Positions 1-6,363 of a stretch of 51,533 nt of DNA are shown here, piece after piece (position 1 is the first letter of the stretch; each line of letters begins with the position of its first letter). The notes beneath the pieces were generated by a model. That model was not told where the DNA came from. It did not search any database and saw only the letters and a program-made list of their open reading frames with translations. Location: positions 1-51,533 of the forward strand of contig NZ_NCVK01000005.1 of NCBI RefSeq assembly GCF_002096845.1, written 5' to 3'. The position numbers were made by a program, and so were the translations under genes. The DNA comes from Streptococcus mitis (GTDB lineage Bacteria; Bacillota; Bacilli; Lactobacillales; Streptococcaceae).

Positions 1-11
1 AAACACAAAAT

Positions 12-54
12 AACCGAGGAATTCGCTCAAATTAATGAGCGATTCCTCGGTTTT
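12..54. terminator. long palindromic terminator at the left edge
   Basis: Inverted repeat: an 11-bp outer arm at 12-22 pairs with 42-52, and a 6-bp inner arm at 24-29 pairs with 36-41. A T run follows on the + strand and an A run precedes it, so it could end transcripts from both sides. It closes the leftward early operon of the phage island and may also serve a host gene lying left of the window. Confidence 0.75.
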
Positions 55-84
55 CACTTTATTAAAAGTAAGAGACCTATTTTT

Positions 85-288
85 TCAGTGGACTCGATCA
101 TGACCTAGGGCTTTTTCTATGCCCTTTAGCTCCGTCTGTTTGATGTTCTCCCTAGTACATTCCATACAGTAGGGTGATGTATAACCATCTGGCTTTTTGA
201 ATTGTACTAGGTTAATCTGATGGGTTGGGCAAAGCTCATCAGTGACCTTTATTTTTTCATTGAGCTGGTCTGTATTCAGTAATTCCAT
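85..288 (-). CDS. zinc-motif stub, probably truncated phage DnaC-like helicase loader
   Basis: 67 residues with a Cys-x2-His pair near residues 20-23 and a Cys-x2-Cys pair near 41-44, then an acidic/basic helix. I recall this layout as the N-terminal zinc motif of DnaC-type ATPases that follow the replisome organizer in Gram-positive phages. The reading frame stops before any Walker motif, so only the first part would remain. A good Shine-Dalgarno (GGAGAGGAG) precedes the ATG and the gene starts 15 nt after the upstream stop. It is the last gene of the leftward operon, next to the edge terminator. A genuine small zinc protein cannot be excluded. Confidence 0.55.
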   Translation of the reverse strand: MELLNTDQLNEKIKVTDELCPTHQINLVQFKKPDGYTSPYCMECTRENIKQTELKGIEKALGHDRVH

Positions 289-303
289 TGTTTCTCCTCT
301 CCG

Positions 304-1092
304 TCAGTAGATAAACGGGTCTTGAATATCATCGTCAGACTGACCTTGTTTCTTTTGCTGAAACAGTCTCTGTTCATCTTCGACTTGTACCATGGTTCTA
401 ATACCATTCTGTCGCCAGTTCTTGAGTATTGAATTGATATAGCTAAAAGATCGCTTGCCGTTATCTGCAGCCTTGTCTATGGCAATCTTGATAACCTCTA
501 GCTCCATGCCGTCAAGAGTGAGATAGTCGGTCAATATCTGATACTGTTGTCCGTCTATAATCCCTATACGCTTTTGGTAATAGTTAGAGATTTCAGCAGT
601 AGGAGCCGAAGAAGTTTTTTTCTCTATCTCTTCTTCTATCTCTTTCTCTATCTCTTTCTCTATCTCTTTCTCTGTTGGACACGAGTTGGAAATTGTCAAA
701 GATGGTTGGACTTCTTCCAATTTTGCTTTTTTTCGTTGTTCACGTTTATAGTTTGCCCAGTTTGTTTCACTCTCAACCAAGGCTTTTGCCTGCGGTAGTT
801 CTGCGTTTTTATCTTCATCAACTTGTATTAGACCACACTTAGTAAAGTATGCCATGGTCATATCTATATCATCTTCCGATACGTCTAATTTTAGGGCTAA
901 CTCTTCCTTGAGATTGTCAAAGTAACCCTCATAGTATAAAATACAGTCACTTTCTAAGCTCTCTAGCATGAGCCTAATATAAATCACCGTCATAGTGTAC
1001 CCACCAGGTACCGTTTTTAGTCTCTTGATAAAAATATTATCAAAAAATTTCTTATCAATTTTTAGCCAAAAATATATTTTAGTTTTTGCCAT
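304..1092 (-). CDS. phage replisome organizer (DnaD-like)
   Basis: 262 residues. The N-terminal ~110 residues resemble the phage replisome-organizer N-terminal domain, a winged helix that binds the origin. A low-complexity Glu/Lys/Ile linker lies near residues 142-160. The C-terminal ~90 residues (YYQKRIG... to NWRQNGI) match the DnaD-like helicase-loader-interaction domain. The role would be to open the island's origin and recruit host or phage helicase. The start overlaps the preceding gene and is preceded by GGGGGTGGAGA. The linker is encoded by a 12-bp tandem repeat. Family assignment is fairly secure; the location of the origin is not shown. Confidence 0.8.
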   Translation of the reverse strand: MAKTKIYFWLKIDKKFFDNIFIKRLKTVPGGYTMTVIYIRLMLESLESDCILYYEGYFDNLKEELALKLDVSEDDIDMTMAYFTKCGLIQVDEDKNAELPQAKALVESETNWANYKREQRKKAKLEEVQPSLTISNSCPTEKEIEKEIEKEIEEEIEKKTSSAPTAEISNYYQKRIGIIDGQQYQILTDYLTLDGMELEVIKIAIDKAADNGKRSFSYINSILKNWRQNGIRTMVQVEDEQRLFQQKKQGQSDDDIQDPFIY

Positions 1093-1360
1093 TCTCCACC
1101 CCCAGAAACTTCCAGATGTCCGTAACTTTGTAATAGATTTTCCTAGTATCTTCTAGTGGGGGCTGGTATCGTCTTAGCCCTGCTTTTTCCCACTTTTGGA
1201 GCGTCAAATATTTTATATCTAACTCGTCCATGACTTCCTGAGCTGATATTAAGCCTGTCAGTCGTGGTTTGAGTCTGTCACGCGCTTCAAGGTATCTTTC
1301 CACTACCTCCAGAATGCCATGCGCTAAGTCTTGCTCACTTTCTCGGCTTAGGCTAAACAT
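1079..1360 (-). CDS. MerR/excisionase-like HTH protein
   Basis: 93 residues. A helix-turn-helix-like block spans about residues 38-75 (ISAQEVMDELDIKYLTLQKW followed by a wing with conserved basic and aromatic residues), the pattern of MerR-type DNA-binding domains used by phage excisionases and small island regulators. It overlaps the end of the upstream gene and has AGGAGGTG eight bases before the ATG, so it is translationally coupled. It could be the excisionase matching the integrase at 6364-7530 or a replication accessory factor; the sequence alone does not decide. Confidence 0.55.
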   Translation of the reverse strand: MFSLSRESEQDLAHGILEVVERYLEARDRLKPRLTGLISAQEVMDELDIKYLTLQKWEKAGLRRYQPPLEDTRKIYYKVTDIWKFLGVENGKN

Positions 1361-1694
1361 ATCCGCCCACCTCCTTCAAGGTTTCTTTGTAGCTTTCTAG
1401 GTCGCTGTTCATCAACACTGCTAGTCGCTTGCTCTCCTCCTGTACTTGGTTGTAAAATGCCTTAGCGCCATCTAGTAGTTCGCCTTTATTCGCTGGGATA
1501 AAGTACCCACTAAAAATACCACATCTAACCCCCACAATAGGGATGTTATGCTTGACTACTAGGCGCTTGATGATGTCACGTACTGTTCTTTCTGTTAGCT
1601 TAGTTATAAGGCTGATTTCTGCCCCTGTTATGGAGTTCTCAGCCCCTACCTTGATTAGTCTTAATACTCGTTTGTCATTCTCTGATAGACTCAT
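1353..1694 (-). CDS. winged-helix phage protein
   Basis: 113 residues. The first ~70 residues read as a winged helix: NDKRVLRLI, then a GAEIS...TERTVRDIIKRLV recognition helix, then a beta wing ending GYFIP. The remainder is helical and charged. The gene overlaps its neighbours on both sides (the ATG lies inside the preceding coding end), typical of a compact phage early operon. Likely a DNA-binding accessory or regulatory protein; no specific role is recognised. Confidence 0.6.
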   Translation of the reverse strand: MSLSENDKRVLRLIKVGAENSITGAEISLITKLTERTVRDIIKRLVVKHNIPIVGVRCGIFSGYFIPANKGELLDGAKAFYNQVQEESKRLAVLMNSDLESYKETLKEVGGYV

Positions 1695-1968
1695 TCTGTT
1701 CCTCCTCTCCTTTGCTTTTATTCAAAAAGGTTATTTGTCCGCTCGCTATCCCTTGCAAAATATCTTTTTGAGTTTCTATGATTGTATCCAAGGTTTTCAA
1801 AATAGCTGTCTTACTCTCTAAATCCAGCGTTTGTTTTGTCAACAAGCCCATAGTTACAGCTAACTTTGTTGCATTGTCCATACACGTAGCTAGAAAAATA
1901 TCTTTAGTAAAATAAGGTTCATCTGGTATTTTTTCACTATCAAGGTATATCTTCACTGTGTAACTCAT
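1675..1968 (-). CDS. hypothetical phage protein
   Basis: 97 residues, not recognised. The N-terminus suggests a short beta segment (YTVKIYLDSEKIP), followed by two helices and a charged tail. The start codon overlaps the upstream stop (ATGA arrangement) with GGAGG upstream, showing translational coupling within the leftward island operon. Confidence 0.6.
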   Translation of the reverse strand: MSYTVKIYLDSEKIPDEPYFTKDIFLATCMDNATKLAVTMGLLTKQTLDLESKTAILKTLDTIIETQKDILQGIASGQITFLNKSKGEEEQNESIRE

Positions 1969-2180
1969 TTCATTCCTCCGTAAACTCTTACCCCTGCAAG
2001 CTGGATATAACGCCCATAATCAGGGTTTAAATCCTCGCTAGGTGTTTCTATCGTCCGTTTCCTTTCTCGCTCAAATTGGGCGCTTTTTTTGCGGTCTCGG
2101 TGGTTTAGATAAAGCAGCAAGCCAATCAGTACCACGGAAAAGATAAGCGCCTGTGTGTTGGTTAAATCTAGTTCGTTCAT
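1965..2180 (-). CDS. small single-pass membrane protein of the island
   Basis: About 71 residues, starting MNELDLTNTQ. I chose the ATG at 2180 rather than the upstream in-frame ATG because GAGG sits eight bases before it and it directly abuts the stop of the preceding gene. One hydrophobic segment (about residues 9-26) is followed by a basic stretch (NHRDRKKS), giving an N-out/C-in topology. Unknown function; small membrane proteins like this are common in phage early regions. Confidence 0.6.
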   Translation of the reverse strand: MNELDLTNTQALIFSVVLIGLLLYLNHRDRKKSAQFERERKRTIETPSEDLNPDYGRYIQLAGVRVYGGMK

Positions 2181-2181
2181 G

Positions 2182-2382
2182 TTATGCCCTCGCTTGATAA
2201 TTCTTAATATATTCCACTTGTTTTTCACGTTTCATCTTCAGGTATTCGTCTACCTCATCAGTGCTTACTTTTCGATCTACAAAATCAGTAATAAACTGGA
2301 AGAGGTTGGGGCGTTTCTCCTTGATTTCAGCCATTAGTTCATCAAATTCTGCTTGTGTCATGTTGGCTAGGTCTATTGTCAT
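2182..2382 (-). CDS. hypothetical phage protein
   Basis: 66 residues, mostly helical and charged (TQAEFDELMAEIKEKRPNLF). AGGAGG precedes the start by seven bases. No family is recognised. It sits between a coiled-coil protein and a small membrane protein in the same operon. Confidence 0.6.
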   Translation of the reverse strand: MTIDLANMTQAEFDELMAEIKEKRPNLFQFITDFVDRKVSTDEVDEYLKMKREKQVEYIKNYQARA

Positions 2383-2393
2383 TGCATTGCCTC

Positions 2394-2894
2394 CTAATCA
2401 ATCATCATTCCACGAGTATATAAGGATGAGTCTGTCCATGAATCCAAAACGTTCTTTTTCCCTCGTTTTTTTCTTGCGATATCAACCGCTATAACTTCCC
2501 ATACATAATTAAATACTTGGTCTGGAGTCATAGGGTAGTCATTCTCTTTAGTTATTTCAGCTAGGTAAGTGTTTAAGAAAAGAAATCCATCAAAGTTGGA
2601 AAGTAGCTTTATAAACTTAGTATCACCCCAATAATTTCTGTAATAAGACTCTTCTCGTTCTTCTAGTTCTCCTATTACTTCAGCAACTACTCTCTGTTTC
2701 ATCCTTTCCGTCTGTTCCTTAAGTGTTTCCTGTTGTTCACGGTATTCTGTGCTAGTTAGTTCATTGTAGACATCATCCAAGTCGTTCAATACTCTACTAA
2801 TTTCTCTTTTAGCTAATGCAGTTCCATCTCCTACAAGAATTTCTTGTATTTCTTCTAAATTTGTTGAAATAGCTTCTAATTGATCTGCTATCAT
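2394..2894 (-). CDS. hypothetical coiled-coil protein of the island
   Basis: 166 residues. The first ~100 are strongly helical and charged with heptad-like spacing (IADQLEAISTNLEEIQEIL; EQQETLKEQTERMKQRVV), so a coiled coil is likely. The C-terminal part is more globular and aromatic (NYWGDTKFIKLLSNFDGFLF). GGAGG lies five bases before the start. The upstream leader of about 400 nt contains three tandem hairpin units. Function unknown. Confidence 0.6.
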   Translation of the reverse strand: MIADQLEAISTNLEEIQEILVGDGTALAKREISRVLNDLDDVYNELTSTEYREQQETLKEQTERMKQRVVAEVIGELEEREESYYRNYWGDTKFIKLLSNFDGFLFLNTYLAEITKENDYPMTPDQVFNYVWEVIAVDIARKKRGKKNVLDSWTDSSLYTRGMMID

Positions 2895-2941
2895 GTTTTT
2901 CCTCCGTTGGCCTTTTAATTGTCGTTTACTATCCAGGATAT

Positions 2942-3119
2942 CCTCACACTCAAGATTGCCGTCGGAGAGTGTGGGGATTTTTAATGGTTGTTTCTTATAC
3001 AGTTTTTCTTGCCTACAGCCTCATGCTCTCGGTCGCCAAATTTCTGAACGTGGGGCTTTTTGAGTTGTTTCTTATAACGCTAATCCTCACGCTCAGACTC
3101 GCCAAATTGAAAGCGTGAG
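2942..3119. repeat. three tandem degenerate hairpin units
   Basis: Three stem-loops in a row: 2942-2951/2967-2976, 3018-3025/3049-3056 and 3086-3093/3112-3119. The linkers share TTGTTTCTTATA (near 2988-2999 and 3065-3076), and two of the loops share a CGCCAAATT-like segment. Period is about 70-75 bp. They lie in the gene-free stretch upstream of the leftward gene at 2394-2894. Possible readings are origin iterons, structured RNA in a 5' leader, or tandem terminators on the + strand, where the first two hairpins are followed by T runs. Confidence 0.7.
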
Positions 3120-3153
3120 AAAGTACCAGTTTAAAGAGTTGGCGCTCTCCGTA

Positions 3154-3182
3154 TGGTCAAAATGCCCTAGATATGCTATAAT
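3154..3182 (+). promoter_or_regulatory. strong rightward promoter with no downstream ORF
   Basis: -35 TGGTCA (3154-3159), 17-nt spacer, -10 TATAAT (3177-3182), preceded by TGC, which gives an extended -10. It points into a stretch with no credible + strand gene and is followed by an intrinsic terminator near 3260-3295. Confidence 0.65.
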
Positions 3183-3188
3183 CTAGTT

Positions 3189-3295
3189 ATAAATCTTTAC
3201 TAAAACCTCTTTGATAATAGCTTGCCTGCTTTGTTAAATTCGTTTTAGTGTTAGTGTGAAAGGCTCTGCGGTGTGGTTATTGCTAAGCCTTTTTT
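3189..3295 (+). ncRNA. putative small RNA of about 107 nt
   Basis: Bounded by the promoter at 3154-3182 and a terminator-like hairpin: AAGGCT at 3260-3265 pairs with AGCCTT at 3286-3291, with six T at 3290-3295. No plausible coding frame lies inside. Its 5' portion contains a 30-nt block (3201-3230) repeated almost perfectly just upstream of the integrase. It runs opposite to the island's leftward operon and so is antisense to read-through from the Rha gene. Expression is inferred, not shown. Confidence 0.45.
3201..3230 (+). repeat. 30-bp direct repeat, copy A
   Basis: Matches 6308-6337 at 29 of 30 positions; the shared core is TTGATAATAGCTTGCCTGCT. Copy A is near the 5' end of the putative small RNA. 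Confidence 0.85.
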
Positions 3296-3302
3296 GTTGC
3301 TC

Positions 3303-3932
3303 TCACGCGCTTCTTTGGCGTGTTTTTTTATTTCTGAATGCCATAGCTTTGATTTCCTGATAACTCATATTCAAGCCAATCATGGCTATTACCATATCCT
3401 CAAATGCCTGGTATTGCTCCAGCTCGTCACTGGTCAAGCTATCAATACCGTTATAGCCCCCACGTTCTTCCCTTAACTGCTTAGCGTTCCTGTCGGTTAC
3501 TGCTTTTAGTAGCAGGTTGTTCATGGTGCTATGCGCGTGCTTTGGGGCTTGTTCCCAGTTCTCAATACTGTCATGCAAGGTTTTTCTTTTTGGCTTTTCT
3601 AGCGCCCTCTGCATACGAAACTTAGAAAGTTCCTCACGCATTTCAAAGAATGCTTTGACTAGGTTCATCTTAAAACGCCTTACTGGTTCGGTGTTCTTTA
3701 AGTAAGTGATCAGCAAAGTAGCTTGTTGTTCATTTAAGCGATAGATTTTCATTGGTCGCCCTCGCCCATCTAATTTACGGATTTCAAATCCGATTATTCC
3801 GTAGCTTTCAAAATCCTCTTGATGATTTCTTATTAAGCTTTGTACTGTATCGTGTTTAACCTCAGCGCATTCAGCAATGATCTCGCTTGTAGTATACGGC
3901 TCTTTCTTGCCGTCCATGTAAACAATGTTCAT
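3303..3932 (-). CDS. Rha-family phage regulatory protein
   Basis: About 209 residues. The ATG at 3932 is preferred over the longer frame because AGGAGGGA lies five bases upstream. The N-terminal domain (residues ~1-110: TTSEIIAECAEVKHDTV, then RRFKMNLVKAFFEMREEL) has the layout of phage Rha/pRha proteins, which are phage regulatory proteins that can interfere with infection in strains lacking integration host factor. The C-terminal part is helical. It is the second gene after the Cro-like gene, so it is expressed early when the repressor is inactivated. Confidence 0.75.
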   Translation of the reverse strand: MNIVYMDGKKEPYTTSEIIAECAEVKHDTVQSLIRNHQEDFESYGIIGFEIRKLDGRGRPMKIYRLNEQQATLLITYLKNTEPVRRFKMNLVKAFFEMREELSKFRMQRALEKPKRKTLHDSIENWEQAPKHAHSTMNNLLLKAVTDRNAKQLREERGGYNGIDSLTSDELEQYQAFEDMVIAMIGLNMSYQEIKAMAFRNKKTRQRSA

Positions 3933-3942
3933 GGTGTCCCTC

Positions 3943-4140
3943 CTAATCTTCAACGGTAAGTAGTTCGTCAATGGTAACGCCTAGATACTCGGCTACCTTT
4001 TGCAAGGTTTCAATATCTGGGCGCTTTGTGCGTTCATAGTATAGTGATATGAGTGCGCTTTTTGATATGCCTGTTGCCTTGTGAACGTCACTAACTTTTT
4101 TACGTTGTTTTGCTAATATGACACGAAAATTATTGTTCAT
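3943..4140 (-). CDS. Cro-like XRE-family regulator
   Basis: About 65 residues, essentially one helix-turn-helix domain (VSDVHKATGISKSALISLYY... VAEYLGVTIDELL). I chose the ATG at 4140 because GAGGGG sits seven bases upstream. It is the first gene of the leftward early operon and faces the repressor at 4301, the standard Cro/CI arrangement. It would bind the 16-bp operators in the shared 160-bp intergenic region and favour the replicative or excised state. Confidence 0.8.
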   Translation of the reverse strand: MNNNFRVILAKQRKKVSDVHKATGISKSALISLYYERTKRPDIETLQKVAEYLGVTIDELLTVED

Positions 4141-4160
4141 ATCGTCAACCCCTCTCATTA

Positions 4161-4176
4161 TTATTCTATGCAATAA
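4161..4176 (-). promoter_or_regulatory. operator O1
   Basis: First of three near-identical 16-bp sites (TTATTGCATAGAATAA on the - strand). It abuts O2 head-to-head, forming an inverted repeat with 11-bp perfect arms (4161-4171 and 4182-4192). It lies between the early promoter and the Cro-like start codon. Confidence 0.65.
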
Positions 4177-4192
4177 TTATCGCATAGAATAA
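4177..4192 (+). promoter_or_regulatory. operator O2
   Basis: TTATCGCATAGAATAA, the + strand copy adjoining O1. It ends at the leftward -10 box (4192-4197), so an occupied site would block initiation. Confidence 0.65.
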
Positions 4193-4220
4193 TAATAACC
4201 AATAAAAAATAAATTGTCAA
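4192..4220 (-). promoter_or_regulatory. leftward early promoter
   Basis: On the - strand: TTGACA (4220-4215), 17-nt spacer, TATTAT (4197-4192). It drives the Cro-like/Rha/replication operon. The -10 touches O2 and the -35 lies between O2 and O3. Confidence 0.75.
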
Positions 4221-4228
4221 CAAAAAAA

Positions 4229-4244
4229 TTATTCTTTGCGATAA
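4229..4244 (-). promoter_or_regulatory. operator O3
   Basis: TTATCGCAAAGAATAA on the - strand, one base different from O2. It lies upstream of the rightward repressor promoter, a place suited to autoregulation. Confidence 0.6.
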
Positions 4245-4251
4245 TTTTTTA

Positions 4252-4280
4252 TTGTGTATTTCAGAAGATAATTGTAAAAT
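4252..4280 (+). promoter_or_regulatory. rightward repressor promoter
   Basis: TTGTGT (4252-4257), 17-nt spacer, TAAAAT (4275-4280), a weaker match than the opposing early promoter. It would transcribe the repressor at 4301. Confidence 0.45.
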
Positions 4281-4300
4281 GTATCTAAGGAGGGATGGTT

Positions 4301-5032
4301 GTGATAAAAAATAATTTAGCAAATATCTTGAAGACAAAAGAAAAAACAGCTGCATGGCTATCAGTTAAAACTGGAATAACTCCAGCAGCCTTGTCTAAAA
4401 TTGTTAATAACAGCAGTACAAAAATAGATTACATAACATTAAATAAAATTTGTTTGGCGCTAAAAATAGAACCAAAGGATTTTTTTGACTTTTTACCCTA
4501 TGATTACGAAGTAGAAAGTATATACGATAATAAAGATATAAAAGTTTCTCTAAAATCATTTGAATTAGATGAAAAGCCTAACAGTTCTCAAATAGAGAGT
4601 TTGGATTTTTATCAGCATCAAGCAGATAATATAGATATTGAAGTTAGTTGTGATTTTGGGTTAGAAGTTAATTTTATGAATACCCCAATGGGAGATAATT
4701 TTAGTATCTGGTATATTTCAGCTTACTTTTATGATTTGGATTATAATTCATTTACTGTTAGCATAGATATTGATGATGATAGTATAGGCTTTCTAAAAAA
4801 ATACATTGCACCATATGATAAGGGCGAATTATTTAAAATAATTAAGCGTGAAATAATTTCAAAAATTCAATCCAATTATTTCGATTGGTTCGAAAATCAA
4901 TATGGAAAAGTTAGTAAAGAAGAATATGGATTTTTAAAATCATTAAATTGGTGGATTGGTGAAGGTACTCAGGATTACAAAGTGAATGATGAAGATATTC
5001 AAATAATGATTGATATTGAAAAGAAAGACTAA
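4301..5032 (+). CDS. XRE-family repressor with unknown C-terminal domain (Stl-like role)
   Basis: 243 residues. I place the start at GTG 4301, since AAGGAGGG (4287-4294) leaves no room for the ATG at 4295. Residues ~1-62 are a helix-turn-helix (TAAWLSVKTGITPAALSKIV). The rest is acidic and aromatic and shows no S24/LexA autocleavage motifs. The gene is clearly more AT-rich than its neighbours, suggesting a swapped module. By position it is the lysogenic master repressor. The missing protease domain fits satellite repressors of the Stl type that are released by binding a helper-phage protein; that mode is inference. Confidence 0.7.
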   Translation: MIKNNLANILKTKEKTAAWLSVKTGITPAALSKIVNNSSTKIDYITLNKICLALKIEPKDFFDFLPYDYEVESIYDNKDIKVSLKSFELDEKPNSSQIESLDFYQHQADNIDIEVSCDFGLEVNFMNTPMGDNFSIWYISAYFYDLDYNSFTVSIDIDDDSIGFLKKYIAPYDKGELFKIIKREIISKIQSNYFDWFENQYGKVSKEEYGFLKSLNWWIGEGTQDYKVNDEDIQIMIDIEKKD

Positions 5033-5045
5033 CCCACGCGCCACA

Positions 5046-5162
5046 ATGTTCAACAATCCTGAAGCGCGTGCTTTCTCGTGGTTCGCTCGTGCTTCAACTA
5101 AAAACCCCATTGTTGAGCATTTTGTTGATGTCAACAAATGTCAACTACTCACAATATTTTAG
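5046..5162 (+). CDS. small ORF of 38 codons, uncertain
   Basis: An ATG frame between the repressor and the RhuM gene encodes 38 residues beginning MFNNPEARAF and rich in Phe, Ala and Val. The composition looks protein-like, but no good ribosome site precedes it and the segment contains a 13-bp inverted repeat (5045-5057/5109-5121). It may be a decayed fragment of a larger phage gene or not coding at all. Confidence 0.25.
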   Translation: MFNNPEARAFSWFARASTKNPIVEHFVDVNKCQLLTIF

Positions 5163-5172
5163 AAAGGATCTC

Positions 5173-6177
5173 ATGAACGAATTACAATTCTTAATCTATA
5201 CTGCTGAAAACGATAGCGAGACAGCTAGTGTCATCATCAAAGGCGAAACAATTTGGGCTAGTCAGAAAGAAATGGCTCGCTTGTTTGATGTCGGTGTTCC
5301 TGCAATTAGTAAACACCTAAAAAATATCTTTGAAGAGGGCGAATTAGAAGAAAAAGCAACTATTTCCAAAATGGAAACAGTTCAAATAGAGGGTAGTCGT
5401 GAAGTTGTACGCCAAGTTGATTTCTATAACCTTGACGCCATCATTTCAGTTGGTTACCGTGTCAATTCCCAAAAAGCTACGAGATTTAGACAGTGGGCTA
5501 CTTCGGTACTTCGTGAGTACATGATAAAAGGGTTCGCCATGGATGACAACCGTCTGAAACAAGGCGAAAACTTGCTGGAAAAAGACTATTTCCGTGAGCT
5601 CTTGGAGCGCGTGCGCTCTATCCGAGCTAGTGAGCGTCGTATATGGTTACAGATTACAGATATTTTTGCAGAAATCTCTATTGACTATGACCCACAAAGT
5701 ACATTGACTAAGCAATTCTATGCTGATGTACAGAATAAGTTTCATTATGCAATCACTGGCCAAACTGCTGCGGAAATTATCTACACGAAAGCAGACCATA
5801 CAAAAGACAACATGGGACTTACAACATGGAAAAACTCCCCTAACGGTCGCATACTGCAAGCAGATACCCAAATAGCAAAGAATTACCTTTCAGAAACAGA
5901 AATCCGCTCCCTTGAAAGAGGAATATCTAGCTATTTTGATTATCTGGAAAGACAGATAGAACAGCGAAAAGCTCAGACAATGCAACAACTAGCCCAAAGC
6001 ATTGACCGCTTTTTGACTTTCCAAGAATACGATATTTTAGAAGGTCATGGGAAAATCACTTCCAAGGTTGCGAAAGATAAAGCAAAAGCAGAATACCAAC
6101 TATTCAACAAAACTCAAAAGATAAACTCGGACTTTGAAAAAACTTTAAAACAGCTAACTGACGATAAAAAACTTTAA
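5173..6177 (+). CDS. RhuM-family protein
   Basis: 334 residues starting MNELQFLIYT. This start is preferred over a frame beginning at 5068 because AAAGGA precedes it. The N-terminal region (residues ~20-120: WASQKEMARLFDVGVPAISK; VGYRVNSQKATRFRQWA) matches the RhuM family first named in Salmonella pathogenicity island 3 and common on mobile elements. The DNA-binding-like N-terminus resembles KilA-N/Bro domains. The helical C-terminus (EYDILEGHGKITSKVAKDKA) is also typical. Molecular function is unknown; it sits as cargo between repressor and integrase. Confidence 0.8.
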   Translation: MNELQFLIYTAENDSETASVIIKGETIWASQKEMARLFDVGVPAISKHLKNIFEEGELEEKATISKMETVQIEGSREVVRQVDFYNLDAIISVGYRVNSQKATRFRQWATSVLREYMIKGFAMDDNRLKQGENLLEKDYFRELLERVRSIRASERRIWLQITDIFAEISIDYDPQSTLTKQFYADVQNKFHYAITGQTAAEIIYTKADHTKDNMGLTTWKNSPNGRILQADTQIAKNYLSETEIRSLERGISSYFDYLERQIEQRKAQTMQQLAQSIDRFLTFQEYDILEGHGKITSKVAKDKAKAEYQLFNKTQKINSDFEKTLKQLTDDKKL

Positions 6178-6182
6178 ATACA

Positions 6183-6205
6183 GGCCTGTTTACTATAAAC
6201 AAGCC
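6183..6205 (+). terminator. short hairpin after the RhuM gene
   Basis: A stem of about ten pairs with one mismatch and a 3-nt loop lies six bases after the RhuM stop. It lacks a clear T run, so it may be a 3' stabilising hairpin rather than an efficient terminator. Confidence 0.35.
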
Positions 6206-6307
6206 CATATTAGCCTCATATCCACCTTGTTTCCAACTCTGGTATTATTTACCGTCTGACTACTTAAAAACGAAAATAAGGGGGTTCTCGTAGCCCCTAG
6301 CATGATA

Positions 6308-6337
6308 TAAAACCTTTTTGATAATAGCTTGCCTGCT
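6308..6337 (+). repeat. 30-bp direct repeat, copy B
   Basis: Second copy of the block at 3201-3230 (29 of 30 bases). It starts inside a TGA-TATAAA extended -10-like sequence (6303-6311) and ends 26 bases before the integrase ATG, so it would occupy the integrase leader. Confidence 0.85.
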
Positions 6338-6363
6338 GATGTATTTTAGAAAGGTTTATCATC

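Noticed and set aside
615..675. Short regularly spaced repeats resembling a CRISPR array
   Set aside because: Units are 12 bp without spacers and lie in frame inside the replisome organizer, encoding a Glu/Lys/Ile linker.
3273..3476. + strand open frame of 67 codons beyond the small RNA
   Set aside because: It lies opposite the Rha gene, has no ribosome site and starts inside the terminator hairpin of the small RNA.
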